Shown piece after piece: positions 51,898 through 61,022 of a stretch of DNA of 64,000 nucleotides. Positions within the stretch are counted from its first letter, which is position 1; each line of letters opens with the position of its first letter. Origin of the DNA: Trebonia sp030042015 (GTDB lineage Bacteria > Actinomycetota > Actinomycetes > Streptosporangiales > Streptosporangiaceae). The stretch lies in the NCBI RefSeq assembly GCF_030042015.1, contig NZ_JASIAL010000203.1, positions 1 to 64,000 on the forward strand, written 5' to 3'. The position numbers were made by a program, and so were the translations under genes. The notes beneath the pieces were generated by a model that saw only the letters and a program-made list of their open reading frames with translations, was not told where the DNA came from and did not search any database.

Positions 51898-53877
51898 TTA
51901 GCTCGCCGCCAGCCGCCGCAGCGCGCCCCGCACTACCTGCGGGTCGGTGGTCTGCCAGAAGGGCGGCAGCGACGCGCGCAGGAAGTCCCCGTACCGCTTG
52001 GTGACCAGCCGCGGGTCGAGCACCGCGACCACGCCGCGGTCGTCCACCGACCGCAGCAGCCGCCCGGCGCCCTGGGCGAGCAGCAGCGCGGCGTGCGCGA
52101 CGGAAACCTCCATGAACCCGTTGCCGCCGCGCGCCTCCACCTGCCGGGTCCGCGCGCTCGCCAGCGGGTCGTCAGGGCGCGGGAACGGGATCCTGTCGAT
52201 CACGACCAGCCGCAGCGACGGCCCTGGCACATCCACGCCCTGCCACAGCGACAGCGTCCCGAACAGGCAGGTCGGCTCGTCTGCTGCGAACTCCCGCACC
52301 AGCTGCCCGGTCGCGTCGTCCCCCTGGCACAGCAGCGGGAACCCCAGCTCCGGCCGCAGCGCGTTGGTCGCCTGGCGCGCCGCCCGCATCGAGGAGAACA
52401 GGCCGAGCGTCCGCCCGCCCGCCGCCTCGATCAGCCCCGCGAGCTCCGTGACGTACTGCGCCGGGAGCCCGTCCCGCCCCGGCGGTGGCAGGTGCCTGGC
52501 GACGTACAAGATCCCGCTGCGCCCGTGCGCGAACGGCGAGCCGACGTCGATGCCGCTCCACGTGGTGCCCATCGAGTCCGCGTCAAGCCCCCACTGCCTG
52601 GCGAGCGGCACGAACGAGCCGCCAAGGGTCAGCGTCGCGGAGGTGAGCACCACGGTCCGCTGCGCGAAGAGCGATGCTGCCAGCACCTCCCCGACCTCAA
52701 GCGGCGCGACGTGCAGCGTCGCGGGGCGCGATGTGTCGGCAACGTCGTCCGCCCGTTCCAGCCAGACGACCTCGTCGCGCTCCTCAACCGGCTCGTCGAA
52801 CGTCGTGACCATGCGTTCGGCGGTGACCGCGATGTCGACAAGGCCGACCAGTGCCGCCTGCCCGGCGGCGGCCACCCCCGGGTCGCCCTCGTTGCGCTTG
52901 ACGGCGCTGCGCACCTCCGCCGCGCACGTCACGGCCGTGTTGTGCAGGACGCCGAGCGACGCCGCCAGCGCCGGATCGAGCCGGTCCATCCGCCCCGCGG
53001 GCGTGGTCAGCAGCAGCGGGCCAAGCGCGTTGCCCGCCTCGGCGAGCCGCCCGGTCTCCGCCTCGCTGGCCAGCCGCCCGCAGCGCCGCACCGCCGCCTC
53101 CACCGCGGTCGCCGACAGCTCGCCGCTCGCCACCGATCGCACCCGGTCCACAAGCTCGTGCGCCTCGTCGACGACGACGACGCGGTGCTCGGGCAAGATC
53201 CCGCCCTCGCCGAGCGCGTCGATCGCGAGCAGCGCATGGTTGGTGACCACCACATCGGCGTCCGCCGCTATCCGCCGTGCGCGCTCACTAAAACATTGGA
53301 TCCCGAACGGACACCGCTGACTCCCGATGCACTCCATTGCTGTCACGGACGCCTGGCGCCACGCCTGGTCGGGCACCCCGGGAACGAGCTCGTCCCTGTC
53401 CCCGGTGGCGGTGGCGCCTGCCCACTCGTGCAGCCGCTTGACGTGCAGGCCTAGCGCGCTGGTCGGCTCGAACAGCGCCTCCTGCCCGGCCTGCGGGGCG
53501 CTGCTCAGCTTGTGCAGGCACAGGTAATTGGCGCGGCCCTTGAGTATCGCGAACGCGGGGGTGCGGCCGAGCGGGCCGCGCAGCGCGTCAACGAGCCGGG
53601 GCAGGTCGCGGTCGACGAGCTGGCGCTGCAGCGCGATCGTCGCCGTGGACACGACGACCGGGCCGCGCTGGCTGGTCGTGAGCAGCAGCGCGGGCACCAG
53701 GTAGGCCAGCGACTTGCCGGTGCCCGTGCCCGCCTGGACCGCGAGGTGGGCTCGGTCGGCCATCGCGGTCCAGACGGCTTCCGCCATCAGAGTCTGCCCG
53801 GGCCGCTCCAAGCCGCCGATCGCGGCGATCGCCCTTGCGAGAAGCTCCTGAACCTGTGCAGGCGATCTGTCGGCCAC
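51898..53877 (-). CDS. ATP-dependent DNA helicase, DinG/XPD type
   Basis: 659 residues, superfamily 2 helicase with an iron-sulfur cluster. Walker A VQAGTGTGKSLAYLVPAL near 38, the cluster cysteines in YLCLHKL and MECIGSQRCPFGIQCFSE (four Cys, about 118-200), DEAH box VVVVDEAHELVDRV near 232, and the C-terminal helicase motifs LFGTLSLWQGVDVPG and AHAALLLAQGAGRLLRS. DinG-type enzymes unwind forked or damaged DNA and R-loops. It diverges from the carbonic anhydrase gene with 17 bases between starts. Confidence 0.92.
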   Translation of the reverse strand: MADRSPAQVQELLARAIAAIGGLERPGQTLMAEAVWTAMADRAHLAVQAGTGTGKSLAYLVPALLLTTSQRGPVVVSTATIALQRQLVDRDLPRLVDALRGPLGRTPAFAILKGRANYLCLHKLSSAPQAGQEALFEPTSALGLHVKRLHEWAGATATGDRDELVPGVPDQAWRQASVTAMECIGSQRCPFGIQCFSERARRIAADADVVVTNHALLAIDALGEGGILPEHRVVVVDEAHELVDRVRSVASGELSATAVEAAVRRCGRLASEAETGRLAEAGNALGPLLLTTPAGRMDRLDPALAASLGVLHNTAVTCAAEVRSAVKRNEGDPGVAAAGQAALVGLVDIAVTAERMVTTFDEPVEERDEVVWLERADDVADTSRPATLHVAPLEVGEVLAASLFAQRTVVLTSATLTLGGSFVPLARQWGLDADSMGTTWSGIDVGSPFAHGRSGILYVARHLPPPGRDGLPAQYVTELAGLIEAAGGRTLGLFSSMRAARQATNALRPELGFPLLCQGDDATGQLVREFAADEPTCLFGTLSLWQGVDVPGPSLRLVVIDRIPFPRPDDPLASARTRQVEARGGNGFMEVSVAHAALLLAQGAGRLLRSVDDRGVVAVLDPRLVTKRYGDFLRASLPPFWQTTDPQVVRGALRRLAAS

Positions 53878-53894
53878 GAGCGAGACGCTACCCT

Positions 53895-54419
53895 ATGCAC
53901 GTGCCGATCTACGCCCTGGACGATGACGAGCCGGACATCGACGAACTTGCCTACGTGGCCCCTGATGCGGTGGTGATCGGGCGGGTGACGATCGGCCCTG
54001 AGGCGTCCGTGTGGCCGGGTGCCGTGCTCCGCGGCGACCACGGGACGATCACGGTGGGCGCGCGGACGTCGGTGCAGGACGGCACGGTCGTGCACGTGAG
54101 CGTGCGCGCGCCGACGGTGATCGGAGCGGACTGCGTGATCGGGCACAACGCGCACCTGGAGGGGTGCGTGGTCGAGGACGGATGCCTGATCGGCTCGGGG
54201 TCTGTGACGCTGAACCGTGCCGTCGTCGGCGCGGGCTCGATCGTCGCCGCGGCCGCCCTCGTGCCCGAGGGCTTCGTCGTGCCGCCCGGCGCGCTGGTGG
54301 CGGGCGTGCCCGCGACGATCAAGCGCACCGGCGTCGACACCAGCTGGACACGGCAGGCGGTCAGCACCTACATCGAAACCGCCCGCCACCACCGGGCAGG
54401 CCTGCGCCGCCTCCGCTAA
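53895..54419 (+). CDS. Gamma-class carbonic anhydrase-like protein
   Basis: 174 residues of left-handed beta-helix made of hexapeptide repeats (VVIGRVTIGPEASVWPGAVL and onward). The three zinc/iron-binding histidines of the gamma class are present: one in TVVHVS and two in GHNAHLEGC. It may hydrate CO2, though many family members have weak activity. The ATG at 53895 leaves only 17 bases to the divergent helicase start. Confidence 0.9.
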   Translation: MHVPIYALDDDEPDIDELAYVAPDAVVIGRVTIGPEASVWPGAVLRGDHGTITVGARTSVQDGTVVHVSVRAPTVIGADCVIGHNAHLEGCVVEDGCLIGSGSVTLNRAVVGAGSIVAAAALVPEGFVVPPGALVAGVPATIKRTGVDTSWTRQAVSTYIETARHHRAGLRRLR

Positions 54420-54497
54420 CCGACCTGCGCCCCCGACCGCGCCGCCCCCGCGTTCACCTGGGCGTTGCCGCCCCCAGACGATTAGCGGCCGGCCGGC

Positions 54498-55184
54498 TCA
54501 CGGCCGCCAGCTCGCGGTCCCGGCCGGCGGCTGGCCGCGGCCGTCGGTGTCGGGGTCGAGCAGCCGCTCGGGCTCGACGGCCTCCCCCTGGTCCAGCTCG
54601 CCGGCGATCGCAGTGCGGCGATTGCGCTCGCGCGCCAGGTCCAGGTCGCGTTGCGCCTGCCTGAGCTGCTGCCGCAACCGCACGTTCTCCGCGGTGAGCG
54701 TTCCGTGCCTGGTCCACGCGGTGGCCAGCTCCCGCTCGAGCCCCGCCACGGTCTGCTCCAGGTCGGCCGGGCTGGTCGCGAGCCGCCGGATGACCTGGCT
54801 GAGCAGCCTGCGGGCAAGCTCGTCATAGTCCAGGCCGGAGACGGCTTGCGGTGCCGCCTGGGTGGCGGTCGGGGCCGGGTTCGCCCGCCTCGGGCGCGTG
54901 GCCGGCGCCGGCGTGCCAGGCAGGGCGATGCGGTAGGTGCGCTTGCCGCGCACGTCCCGCGCGATCAGCCCGTCACGCTCCATGCCGGAGAGCAGCTGCG
55001 CGAACGCGACGCTGGAACCCGGGTACCCGACTGCCCCGGCGAGCTTGGTGCTCGCCATCCCGTTGGGATCGGCGATCTCGGCGGCCGCCGCGAGATGAGC
55101 GATGATCCGGTCCCGGGTGCCGACCGCCCGCGGCCGGCCGGCGGTTCGTTTCGTGCCTGCGCGCGTGATTTTAGACCCGCCCAT
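54498..55184 (-). CDS. Winged-helix DNA-binding protein with coiled-coil tail
   Basis: 228 residues from the inner ATG at 55184 (an ATG at 55223 would add 13 residues without family character). The N-terminal part, RDRIIAHLAAAAEIADPNGM then TKLAGAVGYPGSSVAFAQLLSGMERDGLIARDVRGKRTYRIAL, reads as a winged helix with MarR/GntR-like spacing. A Pro/Ala linker precedes a long charged helix (ENVRLRQQLRQAQRDLDLARERNRRTAI) that should form a coiled coil. I do not recognise a named family; a regulator or nucleoid-associated role is likely. Confidence 0.7.
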   Translation of the reverse strand: MGGSKITRAGTKRTAGRPRAVGTRDRIIAHLAAAAEIADPNGMASTKLAGAVGYPGSSVAFAQLLSGMERDGLIARDVRGKRTYRIALPGTPAPATRPRRANPAPTATQAAPQAVSGLDYDELARRLLSQVIRRLATSPADLEQTVAGLERELATAWTRHGTLTAENVRLRQQLRQAQRDLDLARERNRRTAIAGELDQGEAVEPERLLDPDTDGRGQPPAGTASWRP

Positions 55185-55546
55185 CGCGTCCCCCACCTCT
55201 GGCTCTCTCCCTACGCTGTGCAATCATGCCCGCTGACCCGCGGCTGCCCTCATGATAGTACGGCCTGACCTGGGCAGACCCTGGCGGCAGAGATTGCCGT
55301 CGCGGACGGGAATCGGTTGGCTGGCGGGTCCGCGAAACGCCGGAACGTTATCATTTCGAGCCCGGGATGATAGGCGGCCCGGGTATCAGCTCGATGTCGG
55401 CCGATGGCGGCTTCCCGCGTCTGCCCGCTGGGTCGCCGGACCCGGCTACCATACGTTCCAGTGCGTGCTGCACCGCCGGATCCCGGGCTCCGGCGCGATC
55501 GCGCACAAGGCGACCCGTCCGTACGAAACCAGGGGCGACAGCGACC
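55185..55546. other. Divergent intergenic region, 362 bases
   Basis: No supported gene. An open frame runs upstream of the DMT gene from 55367, but its translation lacks protein-like character and no ribosome site precedes it. The stretch presumably holds promoters for both neighbours; I cannot place them. Confidence 0.5.
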
Positions 55547-57088
55547 ATGAGCTCTGGTCTGGCTGGTGACATCGGCATCAGCCTCGACTACGGGCTCACG
55601 CTGCTGGCCGCGATGCTGATCGGGACCGGGTTCGTCCTGCAGCAGCACGCGGCCGAACGCGAGCCCCAGTCGCGCTTTCTCAGCTGGCGGCTGATGACCG
55701 ACCTGGTGCGCGCCCCGCGCTGGCTCGCCGGGATCTCGTGCATGGTGCTCGGCTACATTCTCGCGGCCTGGTCGATCGGGCACCTCGAGCTGTCGTTCGT
55801 AGAGCCGCTGCTGGCCACCAACCTGATCTTCGCGCTGGTGCTCGCGGTGCCGTTGGCGCGGCGGTCGGTCAGGTTCTGGGAGGTGTTCGGCGCGGCGGTG
55901 CTGTGCACCGGGGTGGCGCTGCTGTCGTTGTCGAGGTCGGCGAAGCCGATCGGCCTGTCGTTCGGCTCGGTGTCGCACTGGCCGGCCGCCGCCGTGATCG
56001 CCGCGGTCGCGTTCCTGGCCGTGCAGGCGGGCCGCAGGCGATCGAATCGGGCGAAGGCGATGCTCACCGGGGTCGGCGCGGGCCTGGTGCTCGGCATCCA
56101 GGACGCGCTGACCCGGCAGACCCTGCAGATCCTGCAGTCCAACGGGATCAGCGGGATGTTCGCCGCGTGGGCGCCATACGCGCTGGTCGGCGCGGGCGTG
56201 ACGGGCATCTGGCTGATGCAGAGCGCGTTCAACGCCGGACCGCTGCAGGTGTCGCTGCCTGCCATCTCCGCGGGCGAGCCGCTGGTGGGCATCCTGCTCG
56301 GCATCATCGTCTTCGGTGACCGCATCCAGGTCGCCCCGGGAATGCTGGCGATCCAGGCGGGCGGTATCGCCGCGCTGGTCGTCGGCGTGATCATGGTGGC
56401 CCGTGCCCCGGCGCTGTCGCAGCTGCGGACGTGGACGCCGCCCACGATTGCGCACGGCATTCCCGGCAGGCACTCCGGCCACGCCGACGGGCAGCCGGCG
56501 GAGGAGCCTGCGCCGAATGGGCAGCAGGACAGCGGCCAGCAGGAGAACGGCCAGCAGCCGAGCACCGAGCCGGTGACGGGCCCCCCGGCCGGCCAGGCCG
56601 CGAACGGCCAGGCCCCGTCCGGGCAGCCGGCGGGCGACGCGGCCGCCCAGCGGTCACAGCCCGGTATGCGGGGCTTACGAAAGCCGGTCGCGCGAACCCG
56701 AGGAGGCCCAGCCCCGGACGGTCGAGCTCTGGGTGCCGCGGCCGAGGAAACGTTCCATCGCGGTCCCGACGCCGCCCTCGTCACCGATCAGCTTCCTGAT
56801 CGTGACGATCATCGTGGGCAGCGCCCAGAAGTCGCCGCACACCCACAAGATCGCCGCGCCGATCTGCTGGTCAGCGAACGGCGGCAGGGTCACGCCGGGC
56901 ACGTGGTTGTAGATCGCATACACCGAATAGTTCGTGAAGATGCTCAGCGACATCGCGATGATGATCATCACGACGTTGGTGGCGAGCAGCGCCGCGGCCC
57001 GGCCGAGCAGGGGCAGCTGGCTGCGGAACGGCGGCGAGGGGATGAACTGCAGCCAGAAGATCACCCCCGCGACGAAGAAGCTCGTTAG
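55547..57088 (+). CDS. DMT/EamA-like membrane protein with a run-on tail antisense to ctaG
   Basis: 513 residues as the open frame stands. Residues 10-290 carry nine to ten membrane segments (LTLLAAMLIGTGFVLQQHAAE, LLATNLIFALVLAVPLARR, SLPAISAGEPLVGILLGIIVFGD), as in EamA/DMT-type or magnesium-transporter-like proteins common in actinomycetes. A Gln/Pro/Gly-rich cytoplasmic tail follows (about 310-375). The last 137 residues are Arg/Asp/His-rich and lie antisense to ctaG, so they look like accidental read-through after loss of the normal stop. The true protein probably ends near 56680 in relatives. Confidence 0.7.
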   Translation: MSSGLAGDIGISLDYGLTLLAAMLIGTGFVLQQHAAEREPQSRFLSWRLMTDLVRAPRWLAGISCMVLGYILAAWSIGHLELSFVEPLLATNLIFALVLAVPLARRSVRFWEVFGAAVLCTGVALLSLSRSAKPIGLSFGSVSHWPAAAVIAAVAFLAVQAGRRRSNRAKAMLTGVGAGLVLGIQDALTRQTLQILQSNGISGMFAAWAPYALVGAGVTGIWLMQSAFNAGPLQVSLPAISAGEPLVGILLGIIVFGDRIQVAPGMLAIQAGGIAALVVGVIMVARAPALSQLRTWTPPTIAHGIPGRHSGHADGQPAEEPAPNGQQDSGQQENGQQPSTEPVTGPPAGQAANGQAPSGQPAGDAAAQRSQPGMRGLRKPVARTRGGPAPDGRALGAAAEETFHRGPDAALVTDQLPDRDDHRGQRPEVAAHPQDRRADLLVSERRQGHAGHVVVDRIHRIVREDAQRHRDDDHHDVGGEQRRGPAEQGQLAAERRRGDELQPEDHPRDEEAR

Positions 57089-57595
57089 CATCAGCCACAC
57101 GCGCACCGCCGAGTTCGACTCTCCCACGTCGAACAGCGCAGGGATGTGCCAGCCCACCATCACGAGGTTGAAGCAGGCTATCGCCACCCACGGCCGCAGG
57201 AAGAACCCGCCGGCCCTGCGCATCCGCTGTGACCAGCTGTGCGTAGCCCCCGCGCCCGCTGCCGGCGGGCCGGACCGCCAGGGCAGCGCGTCGTGCAGTG
57301 GCTGCCACGGCGCGCCAGCGACGACCAGCGACGGCGCGGCGAACATCAGCAGCAGGTGCTGCAGCATGTGCACCAGGAAGTACGACCCGGCCCAATAGTC
57401 GATCGGGGACTCGAACGCGATGAGGAAGACCGCGAGGCCGGAGTAGAACCAGCAGGACCGCAGCCTGCGTTCCCTGGTCCGCTCCGGCGTGGACCGGCTG
57501 GCGAGCCGCCGCAGCCCGATCTCGTGCCACACGACCACCACGAGCGCGATGACCAGGAACGGGTCGAACGACCAGTTGTCCAGGATGTAATGCAT
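56675..57595 (-). CDS. ctaG: Cytochrome c oxidase assembly factor CtaG-like (caa3 type)
   Basis: 306 residues, seven membrane segments. FLVHMLQHLLLMFAAPSLVVAGAP with its paired histidines, FESPIDYWAGSYF, WHIPALFDV and the HVPGVTLPPFADQQIGAAILW end are typical of the caa3_CtaG family, which delivers copper to cytochrome oxidase. The last 414 bases are overlapped by the run-on frame of the convergent DMT gene. A position near the VKOR/DUF929 genes suggests shared extracytoplasmic metal and thiol chemistry (inference). Confidence 0.88.
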   Translation of the reverse strand: MHYILDNWSFDPFLVIALVVVVWHEIGLRRLASRSTPERTRERRLRSCWFYSGLAVFLIAFESPIDYWAGSYFLVHMLQHLLLMFAAPSLVVAGAPWQPLHDALPWRSGPPAAGAGATHSWSQRMRRAGGFFLRPWVAIACFNLVMVGWHIPALFDVGESNSAVRVWLMLTSFFVAGVIFWLQFIPSPPFRSQLPLLGRAAALLATNVVMIIIAMSLSIFTNYSVYAIYNHVPGVTLPPFADQQIGAAILWVCGDFWALPTMIVTIRKLIGDEGGVGTAMERFLGRGTQSSTVRGWASSGSRDRLS

Positions 57596-57777
57596 GCGGG
57601 CACCTAACTCGCGTAGCCATGCTGTAGCTCACAAACACGGTACGCAGGGCCGTGACGCGATCGTGAGGGCCCCAGTGCAACATGAGCAAGATGTCATCGA
57701 TCCCGCTGGACCAACAGACGCGCGGCCGGGAACCGGAGCGCGCGACCGGATCCCGGCCCCTGGCTGGCCGGGAGGTC

Positions 57778-58512
57778 CTACTCCGCTGGCTTGGGCTTGC
57801 CGAGTCCCCAGAGGGCGGCGGATACCACGGTGATGCAGAACAGCAGGAACGTGATCGCGTGCACGCCTGTGCAGTATTCGCAGATCTCCCCAATCTGGTA
57901 CAGCTCGGCGTAGATCAGGTACATCACGAACCCCATGCCCACGATCATCGAGCCGAGCCGCAGCCAGGCCACCTCGCGCCGCTGCGCCTGCCACGCCCAC
58001 GGCGTCATGATCGCGACCACGAACACGTAGAACGCGAGCCCGAGGATGGCCACGGGGATGACCCCGAAGACCATCGACTGCGGGCTGGTGATCACGGCGG
58101 TGCAGTTGAACGTCCCGTGCCCGCCCGTGGGGCAGCCCAACAGCCTCGACCCGTTGAAGTGCGCGTAGGTCTCGTAGGCGGACACCCCGAGCCCCGCGAT
58201 GGCCAGCGCGAGCGAGACGATCTGCAGCCACCGCGGCGGGCCGGACGGGCCGCCGGCTTCCTGCGGGACCTCAGCGGACGGCCGCCCGCCGGGCCTGGCG
58301 GGCCTGGCCTGGGGGGCCGGCTGCGGCCTGCTCGTAGGCGTCGCCTTGACGCCGCCGGGTGCCGTCGGCTTGCTGGCCACCGCCTGGGCAGTAGCGGATG
58401 ACCCGGTAGCGCTCGCGCCTGCCGTCCGGGAGTTGTCGCGGGCCGTGGTGCCGGCGCGAGTCCCCTTGCTAGCGGCGGGCCGGTTCCGGGAGCGCGCCTT
58501 CGAACTTGCCAT
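57778..58512 (-). CDS. Vitamin K epoxide reductase (VKOR) family protein
   Basis: 244 residues. A disordered Ala/Pro/Arg-rich N-terminus (about 1-90) is followed by four or five membrane segments. The redox CxxC is CEYCTGVHAI in the last helix pair, and the loop cysteines are in LLGCPTGGHGTFNCTAV, the standard bacterial VKOR layout. VKOR reoxidises a periplasmic thioredoxin-like partner using menaquinone, replacing DsbB. The two DUF929 thioredoxin-like genes directly upstream on the same strand are the obvious partners. Confidence 0.92.
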   Translation of the reverse strand: MASSKARSRNRPAASKGTRAGTTARDNSRTAGASATGSSATAQAVASKPTAPGGVKATPTSRPQPAPQARPARPGGRPSAEVPQEAGGPSGPPRWLQIVSLALAIAGLGVSAYETYAHFNGSRLLGCPTGGHGTFNCTAVITSPQSMVFGVIPVAILGLAFYVFVVAIMTPWAWQAQRREVAWLRLGSMIVGMGFVMYLIYAELYQIGEICEYCTGVHAITFLLFCITVVSAALWGLGKPKPAE

Positions 58513-58590
58513 GGGGGTTCGGTCTCCAGTGCTGTGATCGCGGCGGCAGGTCGCTGCTCAGCCTACCGCCGATGACCGCTCGTGAACGGG

Positions 58591-59574
58591 CTAGGAGGTG
58601 GCGAAATCCGATTCCAGCGCCCGGATCGCGGGCGTGCATGCGGTGCTCGGCTGGTTCTTCGTGAGCGCGCAGATACCGGCGATCAGATAGTTCGCCGCGC
58701 CGTCGGCGCCCTTCCCGACCGTCGAGGTTGGCTGGGTCAGCGCCGCCGCCACCTGATCCCAGTTCATGCCTTTGAGCTCGTCAGGGCCGTACGGGGCGAG
58801 GTTGCCGACCTCGACGTACTCGTTGCCGATGTCGATGAACGGGATCGAGCTGCCCTCGCCGTCGCCCGGGTCATACTCGGTCTGCAAGTTCTGCTGGGCG
58901 GTCGTCGGGGTCTGCAGCGTGACGTACGGGACGGTGTCGCTCGAGGAGTTCCCCTGGCGCTCGTTCGTCGTCTCCTCGACCGGCGTGAACGTGATGTATT
59001 TGCTCGTGTAGGTCGAGCCGTAGAACGTCCACGTGGGCGTGTTCGGGTCGTAGTCGCTGCTTGAGGAGTGGATGGTCTTGAGGCCGGAGAACGTGCCGAA
59101 GCGGCTCAGGGCCACGATCATCGCCCACCGTTGGGCGCCGCAGAACGGGCAGTACTCGGCCCCGATGTAGAGCACTTCCGGCTTGCCGTCGGACGTGAGC
59201 GGTGAGCCGTCGACGGTCGCGAAGTAGGCGTCGCCTGCCCCGCTGGCGTCGGAGATCTCGCCGCTCGTGATGAAGTTCGAGCTGTCGATGCTGCCGGCGC
59301 CGACCTTGTCTAGGACGCTCTGCGGCACCCCGGTGACGTCTTTGGTCAACTTCGCGAGCGCGGCGCCGGTCGGGCCGTTGCTCGCCGGTGCCGCGGTGCC
59401 GCTGCCGCTGTTGGCCTTCACCAGCACGAACGCGATCACCACGATGACGACGGCCAGGATCGACCCGCCGGCTATGTAGATCCGCTTGCGCTGCTCGGCC
59501 CGCCGCGCCGCCTCACGTTGCGCCGCGATCCGCGCGCGGCGGTCGGGAACCTTGGTCCTGCTCGCTTTGCCCAT
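58591..59574 (-). CDS. DUF929 thioredoxin-like extracytoplasmic protein (paralogue A)
   Basis: 327 residues. A basic start, one membrane anchor (about 31-53) and an extracytoplasmic domain with the redox centre AEYCPFCGAQRW (Cys142, Cys145), followed by MIVALSRFGTFSGLKTIHSS. A second cysteine pair lies at the C-terminus (ICALTKNQPSTACTP). The order matches DUF929, a thioredoxin-fold family often encoded with VKOR. It probably carries disulfides to secreted proteins. The gene is 78 bases upstream of VKOR on the same strand. Confidence 0.88.
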   Translation of the reverse strand: MGKASRTKVPDRRARIAAQREAARRAEQRKRIYIAGGSILAVVIVVIAFVLVKANSGSGTAAPASNGPTGAALAKLTKDVTGVPQSVLDKVGAGSIDSSNFITSGEISDASGAGDAYFATVDGSPLTSDGKPEVLYIGAEYCPFCGAQRWAMIVALSRFGTFSGLKTIHSSSSDYDPNTPTWTFYGSTYTSKYITFTPVEETTNERQGNSSSDTVPYVTLQTPTTAQQNLQTEYDPGDGEGSSIPFIDIGNEYVEVGNLAPYGPDELKGMNWDQVAAALTQPTSTVGKGADGAANYLIAGICALTKNQPSTACTPAIRALESDFATS

Positions 59575-59695
59575 GCCGCATATCGTAGGGCGATTTTCGC
59601 TGCTTATGTCTTGAGGGGACCTGAGAGAAACCTCTGGGTGGCCCGAATGGAACCTGACCTAGACCGTGCCGCGACCTAACGCCGAGGCCGCGGCC

Positions 59696-60577
59696 TCAAA
59701 GCTGGGCCTGCAGCGACTTCACCACGGACGTGCAGGCCGACGCCGGCTGGTCACCGGTGAGCGAGCAGATCGCCGCGGTGATGTAGTTCGCGGTGCCGAG
59801 CACGGCCTTGGCCACCGGGCTGTCCTGGTTGTGCAGGTCCGCGGCGATCTGGCTCCACGTCAGCCCGGCCAGCACACCGGGGTCGTACGAGGCGCCGACG
59901 ATCACGTACTTGTTGCCGAAATCGATGAAGGGGATGTCGCCCGGGCCGTCGTACTTGTTAATCAGGGCCAACTGCGCGCTGGTCGGCGTCTGCAGCGTGG
60001 TGTACGCGCCGTTGCCCGGGTCGGGGATGTTCGTGTACAGCTCGACCGGGGTGAACGTCAGGTACTTGCTGGTGAAGTGCGCAGTCGCGAACGTCCAGGT
60101 CGGCGTGTCGGGGTACGGCTCCGAGTTGCCCGCGCCGTCCTGGGCGGCGGAGTGCGTGGCCGCCAGTCCGCTGAACGTGCCGAAGCGGCTCAGCGCGACG
60201 ACCATGGCCCACCGTTCGGCCGCGCAGTACGGGCAGAACTCCGCGCCCAGGTATAGCATCTCCGGCTTGCCGCCGCTGGTCAGCGCCGGCCCGCTGACCG
60301 ACGTCGGGCGCGCGCTGACCTGGCCGGCGCCGACGGCGTCGAGCGTGGCGGCAGGGACCGTGGTGGTCGTGGCGATGAGCTGGGCGAGCGCGCTCCCGGT
60401 TGGCGCGGTGGGACCGCCGGCGGATGGGGTGGCCGAGGAGTGACCGGTCGGGGAACTGCTCGCCGTGGGGTGGCTGGCCGGGGACTTCCCGCGCAGCAGG
60501 ACGAACGCGAGCACGACCGCGACCACCACCACGATCGCGCCGCCAGCGAGCAGCATCCGGTTCCGCACCCGACCCAT
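59696..60577 (-). CDS. DUF929 thioredoxin-like extracytoplasmic protein (paralogue B)
   Basis: 293 residues from ATG 60577; a longer start at 60850 would add a non-conserved Arg/Pro-rich extension. Membrane anchor at about 9-29, a Ser/Thr/Pro-rich linker, then AEFCPYCAAERW (Cys115, Cys118) and MVVALSRFGTFSGLAATHSA, closely parallel to paralogue A, with the same C-terminal cysteine pair (ICSLTGDQPASACTS). Two tandem paralogues with one VKOR suggest partners with different redox potentials or substrates. Confidence 0.88.
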   Translation of the reverse strand: MGRVRNRMLLAGGAIVVVVAVVLAFVLLRGKSPASHPTASSSPTGHSSATPSAGGPTAPTGSALAQLIATTTTVPAATLDAVGAGQVSARPTSVSGPALTSGGKPEMLYLGAEFCPYCAAERWAMVVALSRFGTFSGLAATHSAAQDGAGNSEPYPDTPTWTFATAHFTSKYLTFTPVELYTNIPDPGNGAYTTLQTPTSAQLALINKYDGPGDIPFIDFGNKYVIVGASYDPGVLAGLTWSQIAADLHNQDSPVAKAVLGTANYITAAICSLTGDQPASACTSVVKSLQAQL

Positions 60578-61022
60578 GCTAGGCCCTCGGCACGACTCAC
60601 CGGCGCGGTGTTCCGGCGGGACGCCTGGCATCCAAACCGGGCCTGAATCGGGGCGCGCCGGGGTCGCAGGAGACAGACCGCCGGCCCCCGCGGCAGGGGG
60701 AGTGAGGGGGGTGCCGCGAGGGCCGGCCGTCCCGGCGCGGGGCGCTGGGGGGGAAGCGTCCCGCGCCAGTCCGGTCCGCGAGCGCGTTCGATCGAACACG
60801 TCCCGCGCCGGACGGACAGCATCCACCGGCCAGGCGGTGCCAACGGCCAACGGCCAACCGCCTGGCCGGAAGGGACTCGTTCAGTGATAAACGTCCTATC
60901 TCTATGTGATCTAGATATTTTCTAGATGGGCACGATGAAGTCGGGTAATCTGCATAGTTGTACCAACTGACGACGCCGCGTAGCAGGCGGGACGCGGCGC
61001 AGCATGAAGGGGGCCACCAGCC
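60578..61022. promoter_or_regulatory. 445-base divergent regulatory region with inverted repeat ATCTAGA-N5-TCTAGAT
   Basis: No supported gene between DUF929 paralogue B and the AfsR-like gene. The left half is GC-rich; the right part (60885-60965) is strongly A/T-rich. It holds the perfect repeat ATCTAGA (60909-60915) / TCTAGAT (60921-60927), about 100 bases ahead of the regulator start. That is a plausible autoregulatory or promoter site. Confidence 0.45.
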
